A stretch of 64,000 nt of DNA, from contig JADBKR010000005.1 of assembly GCA_014896295.1 (NCBI GenBank), positions 248,001-312,000 on the forward strand. Direction: 5' to 3'. The translations under genes were made by a program, and so were the position numbers. Each line of letters starts with the position of its first letter. Position 1 is the first letter of the stretch. This document shows, in pieces, positions 28,999-37,709 of this stretch. The notes under the pieces were generated by a model that saw only the letters and a program-made list of their open reading frames with translations, ran no database searches and had not been told where the DNA came from. The stretch comes from Limnochordaceae bacterium. GTDB taxonomy: Bacteria; Bacillota; Limnochordia; Limnochordales; Geochordaceae.

Positions 28999-29975
28999 GA
29001 CGGCGACCGCCCCCTCCGTCCCCCGTCGGCGTCGAACCAGCCGGCTCGCCGGAGGTACCCGTACAGCCCGCCTCCCACCGCGGCCATGAGGGCGAGCGCC
29101 AGCGGGTAACCGAGCGGCCACTCCAGTTCAGGCATGTGGCGGAAGTTCATCCCGTAGATCCCGGCGATCAGGGTGAGCGGCATGAAGAGGGCGCTCAAGA
29201 GCGTGAGCCGCTGCATCACGACGTTGAGCCGGTCGGTGCGCATGGCCAGGTACATCTGCACCAGGTTGTCCACGAGCCGCAGCTCGTTTTCCACGATGGC
29301 GAGCAGGCGATCGGCATGGGTGGCGATGTCCCGGAAATAGAGGGCGCTTTCCGGCGATACCAGAGCCATTCGCTCCCGCCCGAGGCGCCCCAGCGCCTCG
29401 GCCTGAGCTCCGAGGCTGCGCCGCGCGACCAGCAAGCTGCTTCGCAGGTGGGTCACGGCGGGCCACGGGCTGCGCTCGGCTTGGGCGAGTACCCGGCCTT
29501 CGAGCCTCTCTCTTTGCTCCACCAGGCGCTCGATGGCAGGGAACATGGCGTCCACCACCGCGTCGACCACCAGGTGCGCCATGAACTCGCTGCCCCGCAC
29601 CAGCGCCTGGGAACGGGTCGACAGATACCGGCGCGCCTCGTCGATCTCCGGGGCGGGCTGGAGATGGGTGGTCACGAGGTAGGCGGGATGAATGAAGAGG
29701 TCGACCTCGCCCACCCTGAGCCGGTGCTCCCCCGGGCGCTCGCCCAGGCCGATGCGGTGCAGGACGACGAAGAGGTAGTCGGGGTAGGGCTCGACCCTCG
29801 CGAACTCGCTGAGCGAGCGAGCGTCTTCGAGGGAGAGGGGATGGAAGGGGAAATACCGCCCGACGGCCTCCCACTCCGCCTGGCTCGGCCCGTCCAGGTC
29901 GAGCCAGAAGGCGTGCCTGGCTTCGAGCCACCGGGGGAGCTCATGCCAGACCGCGTCTCCCTCGAGCACGAGCAA
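28995..29975 (-). CDS. corA: CorA-family magnesium/cobalt transporter
   Basis: Pentameric divalent-cation channel. The cytoplasmic alpha/beta domain and long stalk helix (about residues 140-255) lead to two C-terminal membrane helices, the first ending in the YGMNF signature (IAGIYGMNFRHMPE, about 281-294). About 326 residues from TTG at 29975, but that start leaves a gap to AAGGAG near 30018; codons between, in the same frame, read LIAAHLVGLDGQGRL, which looks like a natural CorA N-terminus but has no standard start codon. The true start may be upstream. It follows the regulator gene in the same frame. Confidence 0.92.
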   Translation of the reverse strand: MLVLEGDAVWHELPRWLEARHAFWLDLDGPSQAEWEAVGRYFPFHPLSLEDARSLSEFARVEPYPDYLFVVLHRIGLGERPGEHRLRVGEVDLFIHPAYLVTTHLQPAPEIDEARRYLSTRSQALVRGSEFMAHLVVDAVVDAMFPAIERLVEQRERLEGRVLAQAERSPWPAVTHLRSSLLVARRSLGAQAEALGRLGRERMALVSPESALYFRDIATHADRLLAIVENELRLVDNLVQMYLAMRTDRLNVVMQRLTLLSALFMPLTLIAGIYGMNFRHMPELEWPLGYPLALALMAAVGGGLYGYLRRAGWFDADGGRRGRSPS

Positions 29976-30023
29976 CCGGCCTTGGCCGTCCAGCCCGACC
30001 AGGTGCGCGGCGATGAGTCTCCT

Positions 30024-31208
30024 TCACCCCCAGGTGCGCGCGGGCGATCGCGCCAGGATCCAGTTGGCCGCCAGGGCCGGAAGATCCATCCGTACGCTCA
30101 CGGCGATCCCCTCGGCGACCCGGTAGCCTCCCCGGTGGGTATGTTCCACCACCGGCCGGCCCGCCACCTGCTGCGTCGCCCGCCGCACCCGCCTCAAGGC
30201 CAGGGAGAACAGGCCCTCGAGCCGCCCGACCGCCAGCGGCGCGACCGGCCAGACGGCGCTCCACAGCTTCTGGCGAGCCACCCCCTGCGATGGCTCCGCC
30301 GCCACCAGAGAAAGCAAGGCCAGCAGCAACTCGCCTTCGAGGGCCCCGAGGGCTCGCTCCCCCCAGGCACCACGCAGCCGCACGGGGCCCCCCGAGACCG
30401 CATCGACCCAAACGGCGACGGCGGGCTGCTCTGCCTGGTCGGAGAGGCGCTGCTCCGGGTACCGCATCACCTCGAGCCGCACCTCCTTGGGGGCGGCCCG
30501 CCGCGTTACTTGCAGCACCCTGGCCAGCTCCACCAGGCCCGGGTCCAGCTGCTGCGCCACCCCCACGGGCACCTCCCGCTCGCCGGGTAGGCCCGGACGT
30601 CGCCCCAGGACGAGATCCGCCACGGTGGCCGCCGCGAGGGCCGCGCCGCTCTCCGGATCCAGGCGGCACGCTGCTTGCAGCTCCCGCCACGCCTCGGAAA
30701 AGCGCCCTGCGGCCAGGTACGCGAGGCCCAGCCACAGGGCATAGTCGGCCTGTTGCGCGAACTGCTGCCGGAGCATCTGCAACACGCTGCGGGCCCGGTC
30801 GAGATAGGCCGGACCCGACCTCCGGCACCGCGCCGAGCGCATGATGAGCCAGCGGGCCATGGCGCTGGCGGCCACATGCCCCATGCCGGCTATTACCAGA
30901 CGTCCCATGACGGCCAGGGGAAGCGGATCGTCCGCCGCCACGCCGACCAGCCACCCGGCCTCCGCCAGCACCTGGCTGTCGGCCGGGGCATCGAGCCGGC
31001 CCAGCGCCGAAGCGAGCCGGCCCCTCGCCCGCTCCGCCACGACCGCCGGCGGCCCGCCCACGTCGAGGGGCTCGTGGGCCGGCCCCTGGCCGGCCGCCTC
31101 CCGGCCGGTCGCCCGTCGCCACGATCCACCACCCGGTAACCGGTGCCTTTCGGGGATCCTCAGTGTGGCAGCGATGGCGGTCCTGCCCCCTATCCGCCTC
31201 CGGATCAA
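30024..31208 (-). CDS. TPR-like protein with C-terminal winged-helix (OmpR/SARP-type) DNA-binding domain
   Basis: Up to 394 residues, probably a transcriptional regulator. The middle contains a helical, TPR-like pair (ADYALWLGLAYLAAGRFSEAW near residues 155-175). The C-terminal third resembles an OmpR/SARP winged helix: GELLLALLSLVAAEP, ARQKLWSAVWP, LFSLALRRVRRATQ and the wing VEHTHRGGYRVAE. In classical SARP/BTAD regulators the winged helix is N-terminal; here the order is reversed. The N-terminal 50 residues are Arg/Gly-rich and may be non-coding, so the start is doubtful. It directly precedes corA, ending 11 bases before a ribosome-site-like AAGGAG. Confidence 0.7.
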   Translation of the reverse strand: MIRRRIGGRTAIAATLRIPERHRLPGGGSWRRATGREAAGQGPAHEPLDVGGPPAVVAERARGRLASALGRLDAPADSQVLAEAGWLVGVAADDPLPLAVMGRLVIAGMGHVAASAMARWLIMRSARCRRSGPAYLDRARSVLQMLRQQFAQQADYALWLGLAYLAAGRFSEAWRELQAACRLDPESGAALAAATVADLVLGRRPGLPGEREVPVGVAQQLDPGLVELARVLQVTRRAAPKEVRLEVMRYPEQRLSDQAEQPAVAVWVDAVSGGPVRLRGAWGERALGALEGELLLALLSLVAAEPSQGVARQKLWSAVWPVAPLAVGRLEGLFSLALRRVRRATQQVAGRPVVEHTHRGGYRVAEGIAVSVRMDLPALAANWILARSPARTWG

Positions 31209-31519
31209 GCAGGAGCCCGGCCGGGCGGAAACCCGGCACTCGCTGCGGCTCAGAAACCGACCGGTGACACCAGGGCGTCGCGACCGAGTGACATCGTCAT
31301 GGTCCTATTGGGGCCCTGCAGCACTCTTCCATTCTGTCGGCGATCCGTCCTTTCCTCTCGCCGAGATCCGGGGATTTGGGCCGCCTTTCGACGCCTTGCT
31401 ACCCTTCACGCCTTTGCACGGCCAGCACCACGATGACACCGGGAGCCCGTACGAGACGGGCTCGCACGAGCTCCCCGACGTTTCGACCCTCCAAAGCACC
31501 CCGCAGGACGGACCGGCCT
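31209..31519. other. Intergenic region without a recognisable gene
   Basis: Lower G+C than its neighbours and no frame with convincing coding character. It holds one small inverted repeat, GAGCCCGT/ACGGGCTC with a 5-base loop (31443-31463), which may end the tpx transcript on the minus strand. The promoter of the regulator-corA unit should also lie here, but I see no clear hexamers. Confidence 0.5.
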
Positions 31520-32053
31520 TCAACCGCCGGCCTTGTGCACCGCCTCGATGGCCGCCTCGTAGTGGGGATGGTCGGTGGCCTCGGGGACGTACTCGACGTA
31601 CGTCACCTTGCCGCTCTTGTCGACCACGAACACGGCCCTGGCGAGCAGCCGCAGCTCCTTGATGAGGGTCCCGTACGCCTGTCCAAACGAGGCCTCCCGG
31701 TGGTCGGAGAGGGTGATGACCCGTTCGATCCCTGCCGCTCCGCACCAGCGCTTCTGCGCAAAAGGAAGATCCATGCTCACGGTCAGCACCCGGACGTCCG
31801 GGCTGAACCGGGTAGCCTCCTGGTTGAACCGCCTCGTCTCGGCGTCGCACACGCCCGTGTCCAGGGACGGCACCGACGCGATGAGGAGCACGTGGCCCCG
31901 ATAGTCCGACAACGTACGCGGCTTCAGATCCGTATCGATCACGTGGAAGTCCGGCGCCTGCTGGCCGACCTGGACCGCAGGGCCCACCAGCGTCAGCGGC
32001 TGGCCCTTCATGGTGACGGCACCGGGACGTTCCACCGTGGTTGCGCTGCTCAA
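31520..32053 (-). CDS. tpx: Thiol peroxidase (Tpx-type peroxiredoxin)
   Basis: Thioredoxin-dependent peroxidase removing alkyl and lipid hydroperoxides. 177 residues. The peroxidatic Cys lies in PSLDTGVCDAETRRFN (C69 of the called protein) and the resolving Cys in AQKRWCGAAGIE (C104), the Tpx spacing. The N-terminal MKGQPLTLVGPAVQVGQQAP and the C-terminal YVEYVPEATDHPHYEAA are family-typical. TTG at 32053 is preceded by AAGGAGG at 9 bases; the frame open upstream is Arg/Thr-rich filler. Confidence 0.95.
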   Translation of the reverse strand: MSSATTVERPGAVTMKGQPLTLVGPAVQVGQQAPDFHVIDTDLKPRTLSDYRGHVLLIASVPSLDTGVCDAETRRFNQEATRFSPDVRVLTVSMDLPFAQKRWCGAAGIERVITLSDHREASFGQAYGTLIKELRLLARAVFVVDKSGKVTYVEYVPEATDHPHYEAAIEAVHKAGG

Positions 32054-32189
32054 CGCAGTCGACCTCCTTCGTGGCGTCGTTTCGTGCGACGAGCGCACCG
32101 TCTACCCCCCGGATGGGGCATCCCTCCCGGGGCTCGCCTCCGGGCGTCCCCGGTGCATCCCCCCTCTCGCGAAAGACCGGGCGTATGGC

Positions 32190-33152
32190 TCAGTCGTCCG
32201 GGGCGAAGCCCGTGATCCGGTCGATGGCCTGCACCACTTCGTCCGGAAGCCGTACGCCGGCGGCGGCGAGGTTCTCGTCGAGCTGTTCGGGGCGGGTGGC
32301 GCCGATGATGGCAGAGGTCACCTCGGGCCGCCGCAACACCCAGGCCAGGGCCATCTGGGCGGGCGTGAGCCCCGCTTCCCTCGCCAGCTGCGCCAGCCGC
32401 TCCACCTTGCTCAACACCTCGTCGGTCAGCAGCCGGCCCATGAACATGTTACTCGACGGGTCGGTGGCCCGGCTGCCGGGCGGCAGCGGCTGCCCGGGGC
32501 GGTACTTGCCCGTGAGCACGCCCTGGGCAAGGGGCGAGTAGACCACCTGGCCGATCCCCTCCCGGGCGCACAGGGGCAGCACGTCACGCTCGATGTCCCG
32601 GTGCAGGATGTTGTACAGGGGCTGGTTGGAGACGATGGGATCGAGGTTGAGCCGTTCGGCCAACCGCAGCGCGTCGGCGATCTGGACGGCGCTCCACTGG
32701 CTGACCCCTACGTAGAGGACCTTGCCCTGCGTGATCAGGTCGTCCAGGGCCCGTAGCGTCTCGTCCAGGGGCGTCTCGGGGTCGTACCGGTGGCACTGGT
32801 ACAGGTCGATGTAATCCGTGCCGAGCCGCTTGAGGCTCTGGTGGCACTGCTCCATGATGTGCTTGCGGGAGAGTCCCCGGTCGTTGGGGCCGTCTCCCAT
32901 GGGAAAGAAGACCTTGGTGGCGAGCACGTACGAGTCGCGGGGGAAAGCCCGCAGGGCCTCGCCCACCACCTCTTCCGCCGCCCCCCGGTGGTATACGTTG
33001 GCGGTGTCGAAGAAGTTGACGCCCTTTTCGTAGGCGCTTTGCACCAGCGCCACCGATCGCGCTCGGTCGACGGAGGCGCCGTAAGTCAGCCAGCTTCCCA
33101 GGCCGATCGTCGAGAGCTTCACGCCGCTGCGTCCAAGCCTCCGGTACTCCAT
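32190..33152 (-). CDS. Aldo/keto reductase, Kv-beta/YghZ-like
   Basis: NADPH-dependent reductase of 320 residues. The N-terminus MEYRRLGRSGVKLSTIGLG is typical. The catalytic tetrad is visible: Asp and Tyr in FFDTANVYHRGAAEE, Lys in VLATKVFF and His in LYQCHRYDPETP; the cofactor-binding SQWSAVQI, VYSPLAQGVLTGKY and AIIGATRPEQL segments follow. Substrates are likely aldehydes or methylglyoxal-like carbonyls, but this cannot be decided. ATG with AAGGAGG about 12 bases upstream. Divergent from the NUDIX gene. Confidence 0.93.
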   Translation of the reverse strand: MEYRRLGRSGVKLSTIGLGSWLTYGASVDRARSVALVQSAYEKGVNFFDTANVYHRGAAEEVVGEALRAFPRDSYVLATKVFFPMGDGPNDRGLSRKHIMEQCHQSLKRLGTDYIDLYQCHRYDPETPLDETLRALDDLITQGKVLYVGVSQWSAVQIADALRLAERLNLDPIVSNQPLYNILHRDIERDVLPLCAREGIGQVVYSPLAQGVLTGKYRPGQPLPPGSRATDPSSNMFMGRLLTDEVLSKVERLAQLAREAGLTPAQMALAWVLRRPEVTSAIIGATRPEQLDENLAAAGVRLPDEVVQAIDRITGFAPDD

Positions 33153-33369
33153 GGCTCGGCTCGACCTCCTTCGTACGTGGACGGACGGACGATGGGTACG
33201 ACGGGCTTCTCCGGGACCCGACCCGTTCCTCGTGCAGGTGTGCCGGGAAGGTGCACGAAGATTTCTAGTTCGTGGCGCGCGCTTCGTCAAGCGCCGCGCT
33301 CGCCGTATGGGCAGGCGGGAGCCCGCCCATCCTGCAGCCAGGGGCCAGGGAAGGAGCAGGGACGAAGCC

Positions 33370-33816
33370 TTGGAGACGTTCCGCCAGGCGCTGCTCGTCG
33401 CCCGCGTCGTCCTCGTCGACCGCGGCCGGGTGTTGCTGGCGCACCATCGCCACGAGGACCGGGGTGAGGACTTCTGGTGCTTTCCCGGCGGCCACGTGGA
33501 GCGGGAGGAAGCGTTCGTCGAGGCGGCCGTGCGGGAGTTGAGGGAGGAGACGGGTTACGAGGTCGAGCTGATCGACGTCGCCTACGCCCTGGACTTCCCC
33601 AGGGGCGGCCACCGGGGGGATGTCGCGGAGCTATTCTTTCGCGCCCGTATCCGCTCCGGGCAGCTCCGAGTGCAGCAGGAGCCCGGCCTGGACGGCGTCG
33701 AGTGGGTGCCGATCAGCCGCCTGCTCGATCGGCCGGTGCGGCCCGCCGAGCTGGCCCGGGCGATCTACGACGGGCGCTGGGAGACCTGGAAGGTGCCGCT
33801 CCCGGAGCCATCGTGA
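33370..33816 (+). CDS. NUDIX hydrolase
   Basis: 148-residue pyrophosphohydrolase. The Nudix box is complete: GGHVEREEAFVEAAVRELRE followed by ETGYEVEL, with the metal-binding REXXEE pattern at about residues 43-65. The N-terminal beta strand VARVVLVDRGRVLLAHH and the C-terminal LDGVEWVPISRL complete the fold. TTG at 33370 gives a standard length; the frame is open back to 33151, but that region is Arg-rich and overlaps the start of the divergent aldo/keto reductase. Substrate unknown. Confidence 0.85.
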   Translation: METFRQALLVARVVLVDRGRVLLAHHRHEDRGEDFWCFPGGHVEREEAFVEAAVRELREETGYEVELIDVAYALDFPRGGHRGDVAELFFRARIRSGQLRVQQEPGLDGVEWVPISRLLDRPVRPAELARAIYDGRWETWKVPLPEPS

Positions 33817-33843
33817 GCCCCGGAGCGCCGCCGGCCCGGCCTC

Positions 33844-34173
33844 TCATCCCTTACGGAAGCCCAGCCAGAACCCCAACGAGAAGCTACCTGCCACCGCGAG
33901 GCTGCTGGAGAACCAGGCCACCACCCGGTCCAGGGCCCCCCGGGCGCCTCCCGCCTGCTGCATCGCACTGGTGTAAGCGGACTCGATCACGTCCCAGTGG
34001 ACGGTGATGAACCCGATCCTCGACAGACCTACCAGGAGCGCCGTCAACGCTCCCACCAGGATCAGCGCGACCTTGAGGGCCTTCTTGAGGCTGTAACCCA
34101 CGGAAAGCCCGAGCACCAACCCCAGCCCTGCCTGCTGGCCAAGCAGGCCCCAGTTGAACCCCGACTCCGTCAC
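33844..34173 (-). CDS. FUN14-family small membrane protein
   Basis: 109 residues. Gly-rich membrane helices (GLGLVLGLSVGYSLKKALK, then ALILVGALTALLVG) and a C-terminal helix with SFSLGFWLGFRKG match the FUN14 family, related to the mitophagy receptor FUNDC1, whose bacterial function is unknown. GTG start with GGGGGAGG seven bases upstream. It lies downstream of citZ on the same strand, behind a GC hairpin, so it may be partly co-transcribed. Confidence 0.82.
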   Translation of the reverse strand: MTESGFNWGLLGQQAGLGLVLGLSVGYSLKKALKVALILVGALTALLVGLSRIGFITVHWDVIESAYTSAMQQAGGARGALDRVVAWFSSSLAVAGSFSLGFWLGFRKG

Positions 34174-34202
34174 GAAGCGCCTCCCCCCTGGCGGAGAGGA
34201 GA

Positions 34203-34232
34203 GGGGCGGCAGTCGGTGAGACCGCCCGCCCC
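34203..34232 (-). terminator. GC hairpin after citZ
   Basis: GGGGCG pairs with CGCCCC, with an inner GGT/ACC pairing, in the 87-base gap between the citrate synthase stop and the FUN14 gene. No T-run. Confidence 0.4.
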
Positions 34233-34260
34233 TTCCTTCCCAATCCCCGGCGAATCCTCG

Positions 34261-35409
34261 TCAGGCGGTGGCCTGCCGGGGAGGCCGGTCTTCGATCGGC
34301 ACGTAGCGAAGGTCCATGGGACCGGTGTACTCGGCCCTGGGCCGGATGAGCCGGTTGTCCTCGTATTGCTCGAGCAGGTGCGCCGTCCACCCGGCGATGC
34401 GGCTGACCGCGAAGACCGGGGTGAAGAGATCGACAGGTATCCCGAGCGTGTAGTAGACCGAGGCAGAGTAGAAGTCGACGTTGGGGTACAGGTCCTTCTC
34501 CTTACGGACGGCCTGTTCCACGGCCAGGGAGATGTCGTACCAGAGCGTCTGTCCCCGGGCCCGGCCCAGCTCTTCGGAATACCGCTTGAGGATGAGCGCT
34601 CGCGGATCCCAGGTCTTGTAGACCCGGTGCCCGAACCCCGGGATGCGCTGCTTCGAGGCCAGCTTGGCCTGGATGACCTCTTCGGCCCGCTCCGGCGAGC
34701 CGATCTCCTCGAGCATCTTCATGACCTGCTCGTTGGCGCCCCCGTGTAGCGGCCCCTTGAGCGTGCCGACCGCGGCGGCGATGGCGGAGTACATGTCCGA
34801 TAGCGTCGATGCCGTCACCCGCGCCGAGAACGTCGACGCGTTGTACTCGTGGTCTGCGTGGAGCACGAGCGCCACGTCCATGGCGCGGGCCGCCGCCTGC
34901 TCCGGCTTCTCGCCGAAGAGCATCCACAGGAAGTTGGCCGCATGCCCCAGCAACGGATCTGGCTCCACCACCGGTAAACCCCGGCGCAGCCGGTGGAACG
35001 CCGCCACGATGGTAGCCACCTGGGCCGTCAGCTTCACCGCCTTGCGAGCGTTGGACGGCGGCGAGACGTCGTCCGCCTCCGGGTCCAACAGCCCCAGCGC
35101 GGCCACGGCCGTCTGCAGGGCCGCCATGCCCGAGCGAGGCGGCAGCATCTCGAGCAGCTCCAGGATCGCCGGCGGCACGCTCCGGGCCGCGGCCAGCGAC
35201 TCCTTCAACTCCTCCAGTTCGCCCGAGTCAGGCAACCGCCTGTGCCACAGCAGGAAACAGACCTCTTCGAAGCTGGACAGTTCGGCAAGCTCCCGGATGT
35301 CGTACCCCTGGTAAACCAGGCGCCCTTGCACGCCGTCCACCGTGCTGACCGACGACCGGCCAGCTACGATGCCCTCCAGGCCCCGAGCGATCTGGGTCGT
35401 TTCGCTCAT
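34261..35409 (-). CDS. citZ: Citrate (or 2-methylcitrate) synthase
   Basis: Condenses oxaloacetate with acetyl-CoA (or propionyl-CoA). 382 residues, the Gram-positive short type. N-terminal motifs GLEGIVAGRSSVSTVDGVQG and YQGYDIREL; catalytic His residues in LHGGANEQVMKML and PGFGHRVYKTWDPR; catalytic Asp in LYPNVDFYSASVYYTLG; C-terminal SRIAGWTAHLLEQYEDNRLI. Citrate and 2-methylcitrate synthases cannot be separated reliably this way, and no prp genes are nearby. ATG at 35409 is the natural start; the frame stays open upstream through the promoter region. No other TCA-cycle genes adjoin. Confidence 0.92.
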   Translation of the reverse strand: MSETTQIARGLEGIVAGRSSVSTVDGVQGRLVYQGYDIRELAELSSFEEVCFLLWHRRLPDSGELEELKESLAAARSVPPAILELLEMLPPRSGMAALQTAVAALGLLDPEADDVSPPSNARKAVKLTAQVATIVAAFHRLRRGLPVVEPDPLLGHAANFLWMLFGEKPEQAAARAMDVALVLHADHEYNASTFSARVTASTLSDMYSAIAAAVGTLKGPLHGGANEQVMKMLEEIGSPERAEEVIQAKLASKQRIPGFGHRVYKTWDPRALILKRYSEELGRARGQTLWYDISLAVEQAVRKEKDLYPNVDFYSASVYYTLGIPVDLFTPVFAVSRIAGWTAHLLEQYEDNRLIRPRAEYTGPMDLRYVPIEDRPPRQATA

Positions 35410-35623
35410 GCCCGGTTCGCCCCCCGTCTTAAAATCGCTTTCCAAGGCCCCTGGGAACACAAAGCCCCCGCTGGGATGTTTCGTGCTTGAGAACGCGAGT
35501 ACCTTTCTTAACAAGCTCCTTCGCCGGCCTTTTCGTCCGTCCGGAGTATGATACAGCCTTGCGGCAGGAATATCGCGAGCGGGCGGCCAACAGAGCCGCC
35601 GAAAGAAGGTCTGGGCCTGTCCC

Positions 35624-35911
35624 ATGGACGGAGAGCGGGCTTTCTCCAACCGGATGGAGCAGGCGGTGCGGGACGCCCTGGACGAGGCGCTCGCCTATCA
35701 CCCCGACGCCTGCCGGTGCGAGCGGTGCCGGAGGGACATCACGGCGCTGGCGTTGCGCAGCTTGCCAGCCCGCTACGCCGGTTCCAGCGCCGGCACCGTG
35801 ATCGTGGACGTGGAGCTACAGCGCCTGCAGAGCCGGCTCGAGATCTTCAAGGCCCTCCACCGGGCGATCCTGGAGGTCAAGTCGCGGCCCCATCACGCGC
35901 GCCCGGACTAG
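35624..35911 (+). CDS. ComFB-like late competence protein
   Basis: 95-residue protein of the ComFB family. The core is [20 protein letters not shown], with the conserved Cys-x-Cys-x2-Cys spacing and the D-x3-ALA...LP pattern. ComFB lies between comFA and comFC in Bacillus; its role is obscure, and cyanobacterial ComFB binds c-di-nucleotides. Here it stands alone, divergent from citZ. A TATGAT -10-like element about 75 bases upstream lacks a clear -35. Confidence 0.85.
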   Translation: MDGERAFSNRMEQAVRDALDEALAYHPDACRCERCRRDITALALRSLPARYAGSSAGTVIVDVELQRLQSRLEIFKALHRAILEVKSRPHHARPD

Positions 35912-35943
35912 CGCCACCCGACCGCAGGCCGGAGACGAGCGAC

Positions 35944-35979
35944 GCCGGCGAGCCACCGCCACCGGGTGGGCCCGCCGGC
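35944..35979. terminator. Hairpin between convergent comFB and the 5'-nucleotidase gene
   Basis: GCCGGCG/CGCCGGC outer stem with an inner GCCACC/GGTGGGC pairing, positioned between two 3' ends. Confidence 0.5.
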
Positions 35980-36011
35980 GCCGCCTCAAAGCTCGCGATA
36001 CGGCAGAGCCG

Positions 36012-37565
36012 TTACTTGCCTTCCTCCACGATGCGCCCTTCGACCGAGGGGCTGACCGTGCCCCGGCTCTCGATGTAGCGAGCCACCACGTCGGCCATGA
36101 TGGGGCCGGCGGCAGCGTCGACCAGGACCTTCCCGCCCTTCAACGCCTCGTATCCGTCGCCGCCATTGGCCATGTAGTCGTTGGTGGCCACCACGTAGGT
36201 CGCCGTCTCGTCGAGGGGCTTGCCGCCGGCCTCGACCCAGGTCACCCGCTGCCCGGCCGGCCTCGAGGGATCGAAGCCGAAGCGCAGCCCGGACACCTGC
36301 GGAAACCGCCCGGCCAGCTTCTCCACCTGGCTGACGCCGTTTTCCAGCGCCGAGCGGATCTGGGCTCCCGTGAGCTCCAGCTTGACCACGACGTTTCCGA
36401 ACGGAAGCCACGCCACCACGTCCTTGCGGCGGATCGGGCCGGCCGGCAGCACGGCGTTGGTGCGGATCCCCCCGCCGTTGGTGATGGCGAGCTGGGCTCC
36501 CACCGCGTCGCGGATGGCATCGGCCACCAGGTTGCCGAGCGGGGCCTCCCTGGCGCGCACGGTCACGTTGCGGGCGTCGAGCTCGACGGCGGTCTGGCCG
36601 ATGACCACGTCCATCTGCTCCGAGAGCTGGGCGAGCCACCGCTGGACGAGGGACGCCATCGCCGGCTCGTCGGGATAGCTCGGGTCGACCGCGATCATCC
36701 GGTCCTCGGCAGCGGTCACCTTGCCGCCGTCGACCGTCAGCGTCACCACGCCCAGGTAGCGGTTGTCGCTGCCCGCCTTGACGATCAGGCGCCCGCCCAC
36801 CTCCTGGCGCATCACGTCGTGCTCGTGCCCGCCGACGACCAGGTCGATCTCCGGCACGGCCTCGAGCAACCGCACGTCATCGCTCATGCTCTGGTGGGTC
36901 AGGGCCACGATGACCTGAGCCCCCATGGCCCGCATCTTCGGGATGGTCTCCCGGGCCACCTCGACGGGATCCCGGAACTGCCAGGCGGCGCCGGGGCTGG
37001 ACAGCACCCGAGTTTCAGGCGTGACCAGGCCCAGGACGCCCACGCCGATGCCGCCCATCTCCCGCACCACGAAGGGGTAGCTGCCCGGGAACGGCCGCCC
37101 GTTCTCGTCCACGACGTTGGCGGCCACCCACGTGAACTGGGACTCCCGGATGCGCTGCCCCAGCACGTCGTCCCCGAAGTCCCACTCGTGGTTGCCGAAC
37201 GTGGAGACGTCGACTCCCAACTCGTTGAACGCCTCGATCATCTGCTGGCCCTTGAAGACCGAAGACATGGTGGAAGGCGAGATGACGTCCCCTGCGAACA
37301 GCAGCAGCGCTTCGGGGTCCTCCGCCCGCAGCCGCTGCACCAGGGTCGCAAGGCGCGCCATGCCCCCCAGCTTGCCGCCGTCGACGGGCTCCAGGGTGTA
37401 GGTGTCGTTGAAGTGCAGGATGTGGATCTGGGCCGCCAGCGCCGCGGCGGACAACCACAGGACGACCAGGACTGCGACCAGTACCTGGGCCAGCCGCCTT
37501 GCGCCCTTGGGCGCGCCGGCGCGCCGGCCGATGCCCAACCTTGCCTCACCGGAAAGCCACGACAA
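36012..37565 (-). CDS. Secreted 5'-nucleotidase/UshA-family metallophosphoesterase
   Basis: 517-residue exported enzyme. A signal peptide (Arg-rich start, hydrophobic VLVAVLVVLWLSAAALA, residues 27-43) precedes the metallophosphatase domain: HILHFNDTYTL, LLFAGDVISPS, FGNHEWDFG, VALTHQSM and VVGGHEHD, all the metal-binding motifs. The C-terminal 5'-nucleotidase domain has LGNLVADAIRDAVGAQLAIT, NGGGIR and the substrate stacking/dyad region NDYMANGGDGY. It would hydrolyse nucleotides or UDP-sugars outside the membrane. TTG at 37565 follows GGAGGAGG. The promoter has a notable palindrome. Confidence 0.93.
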   Translation of the reverse strand: MSWLSGEARLGIGRRAGAPKGARRLAQVLVAVLVVLWLSAAALAAQIHILHFNDTYTLEPVDGGKLGGMARLATLVQRLRAEDPEALLLFAGDVISPSTMSSVFKGQQMIEAFNELGVDVSTFGNHEWDFGDDVLGQRIRESQFTWVAANVVDENGRPFPGSYPFVVREMGGIGVGVLGLVTPETRVLSSPGAAWQFRDPVEVARETIPKMRAMGAQVIVALTHQSMSDDVRLLEAVPEIDLVVGGHEHDVMRQEVGGRLIVKAGSDNRYLGVVTLTVDGGKVTAAEDRMIAVDPSYPDEPAMASLVQRWLAQLSEQMDVVIGQTAVELDARNVTVRAREAPLGNLVADAIRDAVGAQLAITNGGGIRTNAVLPAGPIRRKDVVAWLPFGNVVVKLELTGAQIRSALENGVSQVEKLAGRFPQVSGLRFGFDPSRPAGQRVTWVEAGGKPLDETATYVVATNDYMANGGDGYEALKGGKVLVDAAAGPIMADVVARYIESRGTVSPSVEGRIVEEGK

Positions 37566-37616
37566 CGCCCCCGCCTCCTCCAGGCAAACGATTGAGCCCT
37601 GCCAGGGAAGCTGGCA

Positions 37617-37650
37617 GGACGTGGGGAAGCTGGTCCCACGTCCCACTATA
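37617..37650 (-). promoter_or_regulatory. -10 element and operator-like palindrome before the 5'-nucleotidase gene
   Basis: TATAGT on the minus strand (37650-37645) is followed at the expected start point by a perfect 9-base inverted repeat, GGACGTGGG/CCCACGTCC with a 9-base spacer (37617-37643). A second hairpin, CTGCCAG/CTGGCAG (37599-37617), adjoins it. The -35 is not clear. Confidence 0.55.
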
Positions 37651-37709
37651 CCAGAGCGAGGGCCGGGGCGCGGCCAAAAACGAGACGACGAGGATGCAAC
37701 GGCTGCGTT

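Noticed and set aside
29941-31239. Second minus-strand frame of 432 codons over the regulator
   Set aside because: Almost pure Gly/Arg/Ala; the frame ending at 30024 shows TPR and winged-helix features instead.
31305-31850. Minus-strand frame overlapping the tpx 3' half
   Set aside because: Out of phase with Tpx, which has both redox cysteines; no independent features.
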